Assembly (NCBI GenBank): GCA_903875045.1 | Contig: CAIQUS010000218.1 | Coordinates: 1 to 38,023, forward strand | Direction of reading: 5' to 3' | From: an uncultured Bacteroidales bacterium | GTDB lineage: Bacteria > Bacteroidota > Bacteroidia > Bacteroidales > FEN-979 | Length of the DNA: 38,023 nucleotides | Part shown: in pieces, positions 15,526 to 23,873 of the stretch | Position numbering within the stretch: position 1 is the stretch's first letter | Layout of the letters: each line of letters begins with the position of its first letter | The notes under the pieces: model-generated | What the model was told of the DNA's origin: nothing | Database searches by the model: none | Seen by the model: only the letters and a program-made list of their open reading frames with translations | Made by a program: the position numbers and the translations under genes

Positions 15526-16974
15526 ATGCTGACCGTTATTCTCATATTGTTACCGCTTTTGCTCTCGCTGATAATTATTGCGATCAGGCGGGAAAAAGCA
15601 ATCAGGCAATTCGCACTGGCCGGATCGCTGATAGAATTTGGCGTTGCCGTTGCCGCGTTTATTCAATATAAAACCTCCTGCCATTGCAACCTGCTTTTTA
15701 CAGCCGACTGGCTCTCCACACTGGGTGTGAGCCTGAAATTTGGCATGGATGGTATCAGCCTGCTGATGGTGATGCTGACCACTTTCCTGGTGCCGGTGAT
15801 CATCCTGGCCTCCTTCAGACACAGCTATCACAGGCCCGCTGCCTTTTACAGCCTTATCCTGCTGATGGAGATGGCTTTGACAGGTGTTTTCGTTTCATTC
15901 GACGGATTGGTATTCTATATCTTCTGGGAACTTGCCCTGATCCCGGCCTATTTCATCTGTGCCGTATGGGGGGGCAACGACCGCATCCGTATCACCTTTA
16001 AATTTTTTATTTACACCTTCACGGGAAGTTTGTTCATGCTGGTGGCACTGCTCTACCTCTATTTCAAAACCCCGTTGCCCCATTCATTCGACTTTCAGTG
16101 GCTCTATGCGGCGACCCTTACCCCTGTTGAACAAACATGGATCTTTGGAGCGTTCTTTCTGGCTTTTGCCATAAAAATTCCTATTTTCCCGCTCCATACC
16201 TGGCAACCTGATACCTATTCGGGCGCACCGGCTGCCGGAAGCATGCTGCTGGCCGGGATCATGCTCAAGATGGGTATTTACGGGATGATCAGATGGATGA
16301 TTCCCGTTTGCCACGAGGCAGTTCAGCAATATGCATCTGTCGCCATCATCCTCGCCATCACTGGCATCGTATATGCCTCCGTCATTGCCATCCGCCAGAG
16401 CGACATGAAACGGCTGGTGGCTTATTCATCCATTGCCCATGTGGGACTCATTGCGGCCGGAGTGTTTGCGCTCACGCCTAATGCCATGGAAGGCGCTGTG
16501 ATACAAATGGTTTCACACGGGATAAATATTGTGGGCCTGTTTATCGTGATCGATATCATCGAACAGCGTACCGGAACACGCACCATTGGCAGTTTGGGGG
16601 GTATTGCCGTGAAAGCGCCGAGGCTTGCCATCGTATTCATGATCATCCTGCTGGGAAGTATCGCCCTGCCGCTTACCAACGGGTTTATCGGCGAGTTCCT
16701 GCTGCTGCTTGGATTGTTTGAATACTCGATGGTTTTTGCCGCTATTGCCGGGCTGACAATCATCTTCAGTGCCGTTTATATGCTCTGGATGTACCAGCGT
16801 ACCATGCTTGGAAAAACCAATGAAACCACTGAAAAGATATCAGATTTATCGTGGTCCGAAATGGCCGTCTTCGTCCCGCTGGTGATTATGATCATCTGGA
16901 TCGGACTTTTCCCCGGACTATTTCTGGATGTTGCGTTGCCTGATGTGATGCAGGTGCTGAATTATATAAAATAA
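15526..16974 (+). CDS. nuoM: NADH-quinone oxidoreductase subunit M (antiporter-like)
   Basis: Proton-pumping membrane subunit with about 14 helices. 482 residues, close to the usual length. Key residues: E135 in FYIFWELALIPAYF and the Lys-bearing LAFAIKIPIFPLHTWQPDTY segment, plus QSDMKRLVAYSSIAHVGLI. It starts three bases after the nuoL stop codon. A 57-base spacer rich in CAAA words precedes nuoN. Confidence 0.97.
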   Translation: MLTVILILLPLLLSLIIIAIRREKAIRQFALAGSLIEFGVAVAAFIQYKTSCHCNLLFTADWLSTLGVSLKFGMDGISLLMVMLTTFLVPVIILASFRHSYHRPAAFYSLILLMEMALTGVFVSFDGLVFYIFWELALIPAYFICAVWGGNDRIRITFKFFIYTFTGSLFMLVALLYLYFKTPLPHSFDFQWLYAATLTPVEQTWIFGAFFLAFAIKIPIFPLHTWQPDTYSGAPAAGSMLLAGIMLKMGIYGMIRWMIPVCHEAVQQYASVAIILAITGIVYASVIAIRQSDMKRLVAYSSIAHVGLIAAGVFALTPNAMEGAVIQMVSHGINIVGLFIVIDIIEQRTGTRTIGSLGGIAVKAPRLAIVFMIILLGSIALPLTNGFIGEFLLLLGLFEYSMVFAAIAGLTIIFSAVYMLWMYQRTMLGKTNETTEKISDLSWSEMAVFVPLVIMIIWIGLFPGLFLDVALPDVMQVLNYIK

Positions 16975-17031
16975 GTCAAATTTCCAAGATCAAAGACAAA
17001 TGTCAAAACTTCGTAATTTCAGCTTTATCCA

Positions 17032-18408
17032 ATGACGACTATCATTTCATTAACGATCCTCGGTGTGCTTGTTCTCTTTCTGGGAATTATGAAGAAACAA
17101 TCCTGGCTGCTGCCGGTCATTCTCCTCGGATTGGTGGTATCCATGGGGCTTACCATCATGGATTGGAATACCTTTAAAGTTTATTACCATGAGATGATCG
17201 TTGTTGACAATGTGTCGGTTGCATTCAGTACCGTTCTGATCTTCTCTGCCTTTCTGATTTTTTCACTTGCTTCCCATTATTATCGCGGGGTTCAGCGGCC
17301 ACTTGATGATATTTTCGGGGTGATGATTTTCGCGCTCGCAGGCGCTGTGATGATGACAAGTTATGGAAACCTGATCATGCTTTTCCTGGGGATTGAAACC
17401 CTGTCGATCGCGCTGTATGTCTTGGCTGGCAGTCACAAGGAGGCGATCACCTCCAATGAAGCAACCCTGAAATATTTCCTGCTTGGTTCTTTTCTGTCGG
17501 GGTTTTTATTGTTCGGCATCGCGCTGATCTACGGCTCCAGCGGAACGTTCGACCTTCAAAAAATTTCCGTGTATGTTTCATCCTGTGCAGGAGACTATCC
17601 GCCGATGTTTCTGGCCGGGTTGTTCCTGCTCATCATCGGACTTGCCTTTAAAATTGCCATCGTTCCGTTCCATTTCTGGGCGCCCGATGTATATGAAGGA
17701 ACGCCTACCCTGCTTACCGCTTTCATGGCAACCGTTGTGAAAACCGCCTCCATTGTGGCCATGTTCCGGTTTTTCACCCACACCTTCCAGGGAATTCACG
17801 GGGCGTGGGAAACCACCATCTGGGTGATGGCAGCCTTTACGATCCTGCTGGGCAACCTGACAGGTGTATACCAGCCCAATCTCAAGCGGATGCTGGCCTA
17901 TTCGAGCATCAGTCATTCAGGGTATATGCTCCTTGCGGTGGTGGCTTTCAGCCCGATGTCGGAGAATGCTTTGCTTTTATACACACTTTCTTATTCCATT
18001 GCCACCATCTCGGCATTCGGCATCCTGATCCTTATCCGTGAAGCCCATGGAAATGATTATTTCAGTTCACTGAACGGGATGGCGAAAACCAATCCGCTGG
18101 AGGCCTTCTGTCTCACCGTTGCCATGCTTTCATTAGCCGGGATTCCGCCTCTGGCGGGCTTTATGGCGAAATATTATCTCTTCACAACCGCCCTTGAAAA
18201 GGGCTTGGTCTGGCTGGTCATAGTGGCCATTGCCGGGTCAGCCATCAGTGTGGCCTATTATTTTAAGCCCATCATGGCGATGTACCTGAAAGAGTCAAAT
18301 GGTGTGAAGCTTGAAGTTGAAACCTCCTATAAAGTACATCTCTTCTTTATGACCATGCTGATCATCCTGATCGGTCTCCTGCCGTTTTTGCTGATCGGGT
18401 TGCTGTAG
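17032..18408 (+). CDS. nuoN: NADH-quinone oxidoreductase subunit N (antiporter-like)
   Basis: Third antiporter-like pumping subunit and last gene of the operon. 458 residues. E122 lies in FLGIETLSIALYVLAG. The Lys-containing segment GLAFKIAIVPFHFWAPDVYEGTPT and QPNLKRMLAYSSISHSGYMLLAV are conserved. Its stop codon lies 5 bases from the stop of the convergent ATPase gene, with a hairpin spanning both. Confidence 0.97.
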   Translation: MTTIISLTILGVLVLFLGIMKKQSWLLPVILLGLVVSMGLTIMDWNTFKVYYHEMIVVDNVSVAFSTVLIFSAFLIFSLASHYYRGVQRPLDDIFGVMIFALAGAVMMTSYGNLIMLFLGIETLSIALYVLAGSHKEAITSNEATLKYFLLGSFLSGFLLFGIALIYGSSGTFDLQKISVYVSSCAGDYPPMFLAGLFLLIIGLAFKIAIVPFHFWAPDVYEGTPTLLTAFMATVVKTASIVAMFRFFTHTFQGIHGAWETTIWVMAAFTILLGNLTGVYQPNLKRMLAYSSISHSGYMLLAVVAFSPMSENALLLYTLSYSIATISAFGILILIREAHGNDYFSSLNGMAKTNPLEAFCLTVAMLSLAGIPPLAGFMAKYYLFTTALEKGLVWLVIVAIAGSAISVAYYFKPIMAMYLKESNGVKLEVETSYKVHLFFMTMLIILIGLLPFLLIGLL

Positions 18409-18422
18409 GTTTCCTACAACAA
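18400..18422. terminator. Hairpin spanning the convergent stop codons of nuoN and the ATPase gene
   Basis: TTGCTGTAGG, loop TTT, CCTACAACAA: a 10-bp stem with one mismatch that contains the stop codons of both genes. It has no long T-tract on either strand, so it is only a weak candidate for a bidirectional terminator. Confidence 0.35.
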
Positions 18423-19715
18423 ATTGTTTAATTCACTGATCGCGTATAAAGGTAAATTGGTAAGCCATTCCTGTTTGCGAAAATCGGACATTGAGGTGCG
18501 GACGCAAACCTCCGGATGAAACTTTTCCACATAAACTTTTAAACTCTTTGCCTGTAAATTTTCTTCTGCTTTTACCTCTATCGGAACGATGTTGCCATTC
18601 AATTGGGCTATGAAATCAATTTCTGCAGTTGAACGGTCCGCCGACCAGTAATAAATCACCGGATCATCGGCACTATTCAATTGTTGAAAAACATACTGTT
18701 CTGTTAAAGCCCCTTTAAATTCACTGAAGATGGTGTTACCTTCGAGCAGTGTTTTCGGGTCGATATCGCCCATGGCTGCCAATAAACCAACATCCACCAG
18801 AAATAATTTGAAAGCATTCCTGTCTTCATAAGCTTTCAGTGGCATGGCCGGCTTTGACACCCGGCAAACTTTGTGAACCTGCCCGCAATCAATTAACCAT
18901 GATAACGCCAATTCATAGTCTCTGGCGCGTGAACCCTCCCGGATGATCCCATATATAAACTTACGGTTTTCTTTGGCCAATTGTGATGGGATGGAGTCCC
19001 AAATCATTCGGATTCGTGGGACTATTGCGACAGGCGCATGTTTTGAAAAATCCTGTCCATACGCATCCAGGATTTGTTTCTGAATCTCACGTACCTCTTC
19101 ATAGTTGTTGTTTTCACAAAACCTCAAAACAGCTTCGGGCATCCCTCCGATATAATAGTATTGTCTGAGCCGTTCAATATATTTTGATTTAAAAACCGTT
19201 ATCAATTTCCAATCACCCCCATGAAGGATATCCACCAGTGCGGTTTCTCCAATTGCATCAAGAAATTCCAGAAAAGTGAACGGATGCAAATTCATGAAAG
19301 CAACTTTACCCACAGGGAAGGAGATATTTGCATGAAGCGCCACACCAAGCAATGAACCGGCAGCTACAATATGATATGCTCCGGCATCTTCCTGAAAATA
19401 CTTTAGCGCAGTTATAGCTTCCGGCACAGCCTGTATTTCATCGAAAATCAACAAGGTATTGTCAGCGTGGATGGTAAGTCCCGATTCAGCCTGCAAGGCT
19501 GTGATCACTCTTTTGATGTCAAAATCATCGGCAAACAAGTTTTGTAACCGTTTGTTCTTTTCAAAATTCAGGTAAACAGTTTGTGGATAATTCGCACGGC
19601 CAAATTCCTGCATCAACCACGTTTTTCCAACCTGGCGTGCACCCCGGATGATTAAGGGTTTTCGATTGGTACTGTTTTTCCAGGAAACCAATTCTGCCAT
19701 TTTATTTCTTCTCAT
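18414..19715 (-). CDS. AAA ATPase with DUF4143-type C-terminus
   Basis: 433 residues. The N-terminal P-loop ATPase domain has Walker A GARQVGKT (residues 25-32) and Walker B LLIFDEIQ with D92-E93, then the sensor-like HIVAAGSLLG. A middle helical region and a C-terminal DUF4143 region follow, the latter carrying the nuclease-like pattern AEIDFIAQLNGNIVPIEVKAE. This is the architecture of the abundant ATP-binding DUF4143 proteins of bacteria and archaea. Their role is unclear; some are proposed to be linked to defence or selfish elements. Transcribed opposite to nuo and not functionally linked to it. The start may be M1 or M6. Confidence 0.93.
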   Translation of the reverse strand: MRRNKMAELVSWKNSTNRKPLIIRGARQVGKTWLMQEFGRANYPQTVYLNFEKNKRLQNLFADDFDIKRVITALQAESGLTIHADNTLLIFDEIQAVPEAITALKYFQEDAGAYHIVAAGSLLGVALHANISFPVGKVAFMNLHPFTFLEFLDAIGETALVDILHGGDWKLITVFKSKYIERLRQYYYIGGMPEAVLRFCENNNYEEVREIQKQILDAYGQDFSKHAPVAIVPRIRMIWDSIPSQLAKENRKFIYGIIREGSRARDYELALSWLIDCGQVHKVCRVSKPAMPLKAYEDRNAFKLFLVDVGLLAAMGDIDPKTLLEGNTIFSEFKGALTEQYVFQQLNSADDPVIYYWSADRSTAEIDFIAQLNGNIVPIEVKAEENLQAKSLKVYVEKFHPEVCVRTSMSDFRKQEWLTNLPLYAISELNNLL

Positions 19716-19764
19716 CTGCTTTTATAATTTGTGTAAAAATACAAAAAAACAAACGACTATTTGT

Positions 19765-19772
19765 CAAATATA
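19765..19772 (-). promoter_or_regulatory. Candidate -7 box for the AAA ATPase gene
   Basis: On the minus strand TATATTTG fits TAnnTTTG and lies about 50 bases upstream of the start at 19715. No clear -33 element is visible. Confidence 0.25.
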
Positions 19773-19824
19773 TCATTTAATCGAAGGACTATGGGGAAAA
19801 TGGGTAGTGTGAACTGTGCATTTT

Positions 19825-19939
19825 GAAATTGGAAATTGGAAATTGGAAATTGGAAATTGGAAATTGGAAATTAGAAATTGGAAATTGGAAATTAGAAATT
19901 GGAAATTGGAAATTAGAAATTGGAAATTGGAAATTGGAA
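19825..19939 (+). repeat. GGAAATT/AGAAATT heptamer array with a 21-bp higher-order unit
   Basis: Fifteen complete 7-base units flanked by partial units. The first six are GGAAATT. The rest follow a strict order of one AGAAATT then two GGAAATT, repeated three times, which gives a 21-bp superunit. Because 7 bases contain no stop codon in most frames, both strands appear open here, but this is not coding. The same unit occurs four times after nuoA. Confidence 0.95.
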
Positions 19940-19942
19940 CCT

Positions 19943-19967
19943 GGGATTTGGGATTTGGGATTTGGGA
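19943..19967 (+). repeat. GGGATTT heptamer array (3.5 units)
   Basis: Three tandem GGGATTT units and a partial GGGA follow the GGAAATT array after three bases, a second heptamer family with the same period. Confidence 0.85.
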
Positions 19968-20223
19968 ATATTTTCCCTTCGCGGTGGTACATATCAATTA
20001 AGATACTAATTTTACAGACAGTTTTGTATAAGTAAAAGTAACGCGCTGATTATCATTACTTAAAAATGGATAATAGAGCACGACGGGTTGTATTTTGCAT
20101 AGGGCGAAGCCATTCGTTCCCCGTTGTGTTATGTTTGCAGGTTCCCTCCGGAGAGAAAATTTCTTTCAGAAATTCTTTTTCAGTTGACTCTTTTTCTTCA
20201 TGTGTACAATCGGGAGGTTTGGC
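19968..20223. other. Intergenic region upstream of the beta-helix adhesin gene
   Basis: No gene or RNA recognised. It contains T-rich and A-rich stretches and a GAAATTTC-type inverted word near 20150-20180. The promoter of the downstream gene is probably here, but no clean TAnnTTTG box is seen; TATTTTG near 20092 is one base short. Confidence 0.4.
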
Positions 20224-23200
20224 ATGAAGGGAGTGTTGAAGAATGGTTGGGTTGGGTTGGTGATGGTTATGCTGTTTCTGGCAAACCAAAATTGTTTTTC
20301 TCAGATCTATGCCCCTGAAGGTTTAAATATGCCAGGTGCCTGGAACGGATGGACCAACCCCCCGACAAATAATCTGGCCATCGCTAGTTCCACTCAGGTA
20401 ACAAATGGTCGTGTAACTAAAATTACTACCGGAACAGCCCGGTATCAGACAATCTTTAGTGTTGCTGCATCCGGTGCTGATTTTACAGGTGGTACGTATG
20501 CCTGGGCATTTACAAGTGGCCCTTCCGGAAATCCTTGGAATACCAAATGGGGCGGTGCAGGAACTGTTGCTTTAAATAGTCTCCAAAATTATACCATTGC
20601 TGGTGCGGATAATAGTATAACTCTCACCAACGGGAAATGGTACACCATGAATTGGAAAGATATCGGGTATGTAAATACCACTGCAATTTTCATGGAAACC
20701 AGTGCTACTCCTGTTGATGTTACCTCTGTTACACAAACCCCATTGGCAGCAAATGTTTTTCCCACGCAGTCAGTTACAATTAATATTACAACCAGTGCTA
20801 CTCCTGCTTCGGAAGAAAAAATATATGTCCGCTATTCAACAGATGATTTTTCATCATCTGATTTGATTCAGGCGAGTTTTACAGGTACGGCCGGTACAGC
20901 GACCATCCCTGCATCCGTTGGAACGGTTAAATATTATGTTTTTTCAACAACAGCAAACAGCCCTTCAAGTGACTTTGATCTCTATACCATCAAGCTAAAT
21001 AATAATTCCGATGCTAATTATTCCTATACAGTTGCAAGTTCATGGATAACTGCCCAGGATGGAAATTGGAGCGCGACCACGACCTGGCAAGGCGGAGTGG
21101 TTCCACCTCCTTCACTGGGAGTGCCGGTCACCATTGCACATAACGTAACGCTTGATCAGGATGTGATAGTTGGATCTTTGACCATTAACTCCGGAAAAAC
21201 CTTTACAGCCAGTGACGGATTTGCCAGAAATCTGACCGACAGCAACGATGTTTCCGGTACAACCCTGACCAACAATGGCATCTGGGCGAATGGGTCAGGG
21301 GGCAGCACGGTTACTTTTTCAGGCAACGCGGTTCATACCGTTTCGGGGGTCATTGGTTTTAATAATGTAATTATCAACACTGCGGTCAACTTCGGCAGTG
21401 CATCAATGGTCACTAACAATTTTCAGATCAATGCGAATGGTTCGGTGCATACAAATGCACCATTCTACGGCAGTTCATCCACCCTGATTTATAATACAGG
21501 TTCTGAATTTTTTGCCGCCACAGAGTGGTACGCAAATTATATCTCCGGTCAGGGAGTTCCACAAAATGTGCAGATTGGGACATCCGCAGTAAATAACTCG
21601 AAATTAAGTTTTACCGACAATACGTTCTGGCGCCAGTGTAACGGAAACCTGACGATCGGCGCTTCAGCCGGGTCCGGATATTCATTGATACTCAGTACGA
21701 AGGCCGGCGGCGATGTAAAGGTTTGCGGTAATTGGAACCGTTACCCCAATGGAAGCTTTACCCCCAATGGTCGGGCGGTGTGGTTAGCCGGATCGGCACC
21801 TCAAACGATATCGGTGACCGGCGGTGGCACGGAGGTATTCAGTTACCTGATCGTTGACAATCCTGTGGCAGTGCAATTGAGCAATGCTGGCAGTTCTTTA
21901 ACCGATGTTTCCATCGACGGAAATAATTCAGGTACCGGTGATCAATTGCAACTATTGGCCGATGGCGTTCTGGATTTACAGGGCAGGACCCTTTACATGG
22001 CCGGGACCCCTGGCGGGAATATCAATGTTTCAGGTGGGATCAGACATATCGCCGGTTCGACAGGCAGTACCCTGAAAATTCAGAGCAGTAAAACAATTAC
22101 CTCAACTTCCGGGGGTACGCTTGTTACAGATGCCGGTGTGGTTGTGGAAATCGCCAATGCAGTCGCATCGGCAACAGATTTTAATGTTGGTGCCGGTTTA
22201 ACAACCATCAACGGGACACTCCGGTTGAATTATGGTTACAAAATCACCAATTCCCCCGCCTACGGCACTTCTTCTTTATTGCAATACAATTGTACCGGTG
22301 CGCCACCCCGCGGGCCGGAATGGATGACCGCCGTTGGGTTCGGTTATCCCAATGATGTACAAATCAGCAACAACACGGCCCTCGACCCGGGAGGTGCCAG
22401 TCTGACCGGAACTGCATTGAACCTCGCAGGGGACCTAACCATTGACGCAGGGTCAAGTATTTATATGGATTACGGCAGCAATGATATGACAGTTCCGCTG
22501 GTAGTTGGTCGGAATCTTTCGCTTGCCGGGAATCTGTTCCTTTCTGATGCTATCGGGGGTGATATCAAAGTCGGCGGAAACTGGACCCATTCAACAGGAA
22601 CTTTCGCCCCCAAAGGCAGGGCCGTGTTTTTCAATGGAGCCACCGGCGATCAAACAATTTCCAATGCCGGTATTGAAACATTCGATTATGTGATTGTGGA
22701 TAAAACCACTTCTGGAAATGTTACTCTGGCCAATGATATCAATGTCAATCAAACATTGACCTTAACCAAAGGGCTTGTCTCCACAGGAAGCAACAAGGTA
22801 ACGATCACTTCAACGGGTTCCATTGCCGCAGGGGCATCAGCGATTTCATACATCGATGGAATATTGGCACAAACATATAACGCTGCAGGATCAAAGGCAT
22901 TTCCAATAGGCAAAGGGGGGAATTATCGTCCGCTTTCATTCAATTACACCTCTCTTACCGGCACCAGTGTTGTTACAACAGAGCAGATCGAATCGGCACT
23001 TTCCGGAACCCTCCCGGCTAACAAAGCATTGCTCGGTAACCGGTACTGGAGTATTTCGGAGAGCGGCGGCAGCGGGTTCAACTACAATGTAACCCTTGAT
23101 GCAACCGGGCTCCCTACCCCGGGAACCGTGTTTATGCTGAAAAAGGAATCCGGGAGTATAACAAGCGATTTAACGACCTCCAATCCGCCAAATTATACCA

Positions 23201-23559
23201 ATTCGAACGGGTTTACCACACTGACCGGGGTGAACGACTTCACCCTCGCACTGGATTGCTCCGGGGTGACCTCAATAGCCGGAAGCAACCAGGAGATATG
23301 TGTTGGTGCCAGTGCAGTGATGGCAGCAAATACGCCCTCTTCCGGAACCGGTACATGGGCAGTAGTGAGCGGCCCGTCTACATCTTCGGGCCAATTCAGT
23401 GCTGTCGGCAATCCTTCGGCAACATTTACCCCGGCAGGAGGTGACGGCACTTATGTACTCAGCTGGACGGTTTCATATTCGACTTGTCCACCGGCAACAT
23501 CAAATGTTACCATTACAGTTCACGCCAAACCAACACCAAGCGCAATTTATCATGATTAA
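20224..23559 (+). CDS. Secreted beta-helix-like adhesin with glucan-associated N-terminal module
   Basis: 1111 residues from the ATG at 20224, chosen because it begins the signal peptide (KGVLKNGWVGLVMVMLFLANQNCFSQ). The next codons form a module of about 245 residues, starting IYAPEGLNMPGAWNGWTNPP and ending NNNSDANYSYTV, shared with the proteins at 28826 and 30811. From about residue 275 (DGNWSATTTWQGGVVPP) to 940 come short Gly/Asn/Thr-rich strands such as GGDVKVCGNWNRYPNGSFTPNGRAV and its later echo, consistent with a right-handed beta-helix. A PKD/Ig-like domain follows (about 1010-1098). There is no type A sorting domain; the end is KPTPSAIYHD, resembling the tails of two downstream proteins. 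No catalytic motif is seen. Confidence 0.85.
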   Translation: MKGVLKNGWVGLVMVMLFLANQNCFSQIYAPEGLNMPGAWNGWTNPPTNNLAIASSTQVTNGRVTKITTGTARYQTIFSVAASGADFTGGTYAWAFTSGPSGNPWNTKWGGAGTVALNSLQNYTIAGADNSITLTNGKWYTMNWKDIGYVNTTAIFMETSATPVDVTSVTQTPLAANVFPTQSVTINITTSATPASEEKIYVRYSTDDFSSSDLIQASFTGTAGTATIPASVGTVKYYVFSTTANSPSSDFDLYTIKLNNNSDANYSYTVASSWITAQDGNWSATTTWQGGVVPPPSLGVPVTIAHNVTLDQDVIVGSLTINSGKTFTASDGFARNLTDSNDVSGTTLTNNGIWANGSGGSTVTFSGNAVHTVSGVIGFNNVIINTAVNFGSASMVTNNFQINANGSVHTNAPFYGSSSTLIYNTGSEFFAATEWYANYISGQGVPQNVQIGTSAVNNSKLSFTDNTFWRQCNGNLTIGASAGSGYSLILSTKAGGDVKVCGNWNRYPNGSFTPNGRAVWLAGSAPQTISVTGGGTEVFSYLIVDNPVAVQLSNAGSSLTDVSIDGNNSGTGDQLQLLADGVLDLQGRTLYMAGTPGGNINVSGGIRHIAGSTGSTLKIQSSKTITSTSGGTLVTDAGVVVEIANAVASATDFNVGAGLTTINGTLRLNYGYKITNSPAYGTSSLLQYNCTGAPPRGPEWMTAVGFGYPNDVQISNNTALDPGGASLTGTALNLAGDLTIDAGSSIYMDYGSNDMTVPLVVGRNLSLAGNLFLSDAIGGDIKVGGNWTHSTGTFAPKGRAVFFNGATGDQTISNAGIETFDYVIVDKTTSGNVTLANDINVNQTLTLTKGLVSTGSNKVTITSTGSIAAGASAISYIDGILAQTYNAAGSKAFPIGKGGNYRPLSFNYTSLTGTSVVTTEQIESALSGTLPANKALLGNRYWSISESGGSGFNYNVTLDATGLPTPGTVFMLKKESGSITSDLTTSNPPNYTNSNGFTTLTGVNDFTLALDCSGVTSIAGSNQEICVGASAVMAANTPSSGTGTWAVVSGPSTSSGQFSAVGNPSATFTPAGGDGTYVLSWTVSYSTCPPATSNVTITVHAKPTPSAIYHD

Positions 23560-23873
23560 AAGCATATAAAACGAAATAAACGAAAGAAACAATATAAAAA
23601 CCACGAACCATGAAAACGCTACTCCCCACACAACGAAGGTATCAAATGCCGGAAACAGGGTTAAACCCCGACCACCGGACGCACGACCTTTCCCGTTTTG
23701 CATGGTTCCGGCGACCCCGGAATAAGACACACAGCCTTTTTCGCAAAATGCAGCGCCTTTTGCTTTTAGAGGCGGTGCGATCGCGAGGGGCGGTACCATT
23801 TCGATCCGACATCAATGCCAGCGATTTACTTCAGGAAATTCAAACAAAAAACAAACAAATAAAAAACCAAATT
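23560..23873. other. Spacer with an abandoned gene head and a GC-rich block
   Basis: A-rich leader, then GAACCATGAAAACG at 23605-23618, where a frame opens and stays in register with the downstream gene for 88 codons. The encoded stretch is Arg/Lys-rich with no signal peptide or recognisable domain. Bases about 23640-23820 are more GC-rich than the flanks and contain small hairpins (for example TTCCGG/CCGGAA). The real signal peptide starts at 23874. I treat the upstream part as non-coding. Confidence 0.5.

Noticed and set aside
19825-19939. CRISPR array
   Set aside because: Contiguous 7-base units with no spacers and no cas genes nearby.
19773-20035. Overlapping open frames on both strands with ISNFQFP- or GNWKLEI-type heptapeptides
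   Set aside because: Direct translations of the 7-base array, which lacks stop codons in most frames; no start context, signal or domain.
23500-23799. 99-codon minus-strand frame with a hydrophobic end
   Set aside because: Crosses the A-rich leader and GC-rich block; hydrophobicity comes from the T-rich complement; no homology recognised.
23610-23873. In-frame 88-codon N-terminal extension of the repeat protein
   Set aside because: Would bury the obvious signal peptide at 23874 and encodes no recognisable domain.
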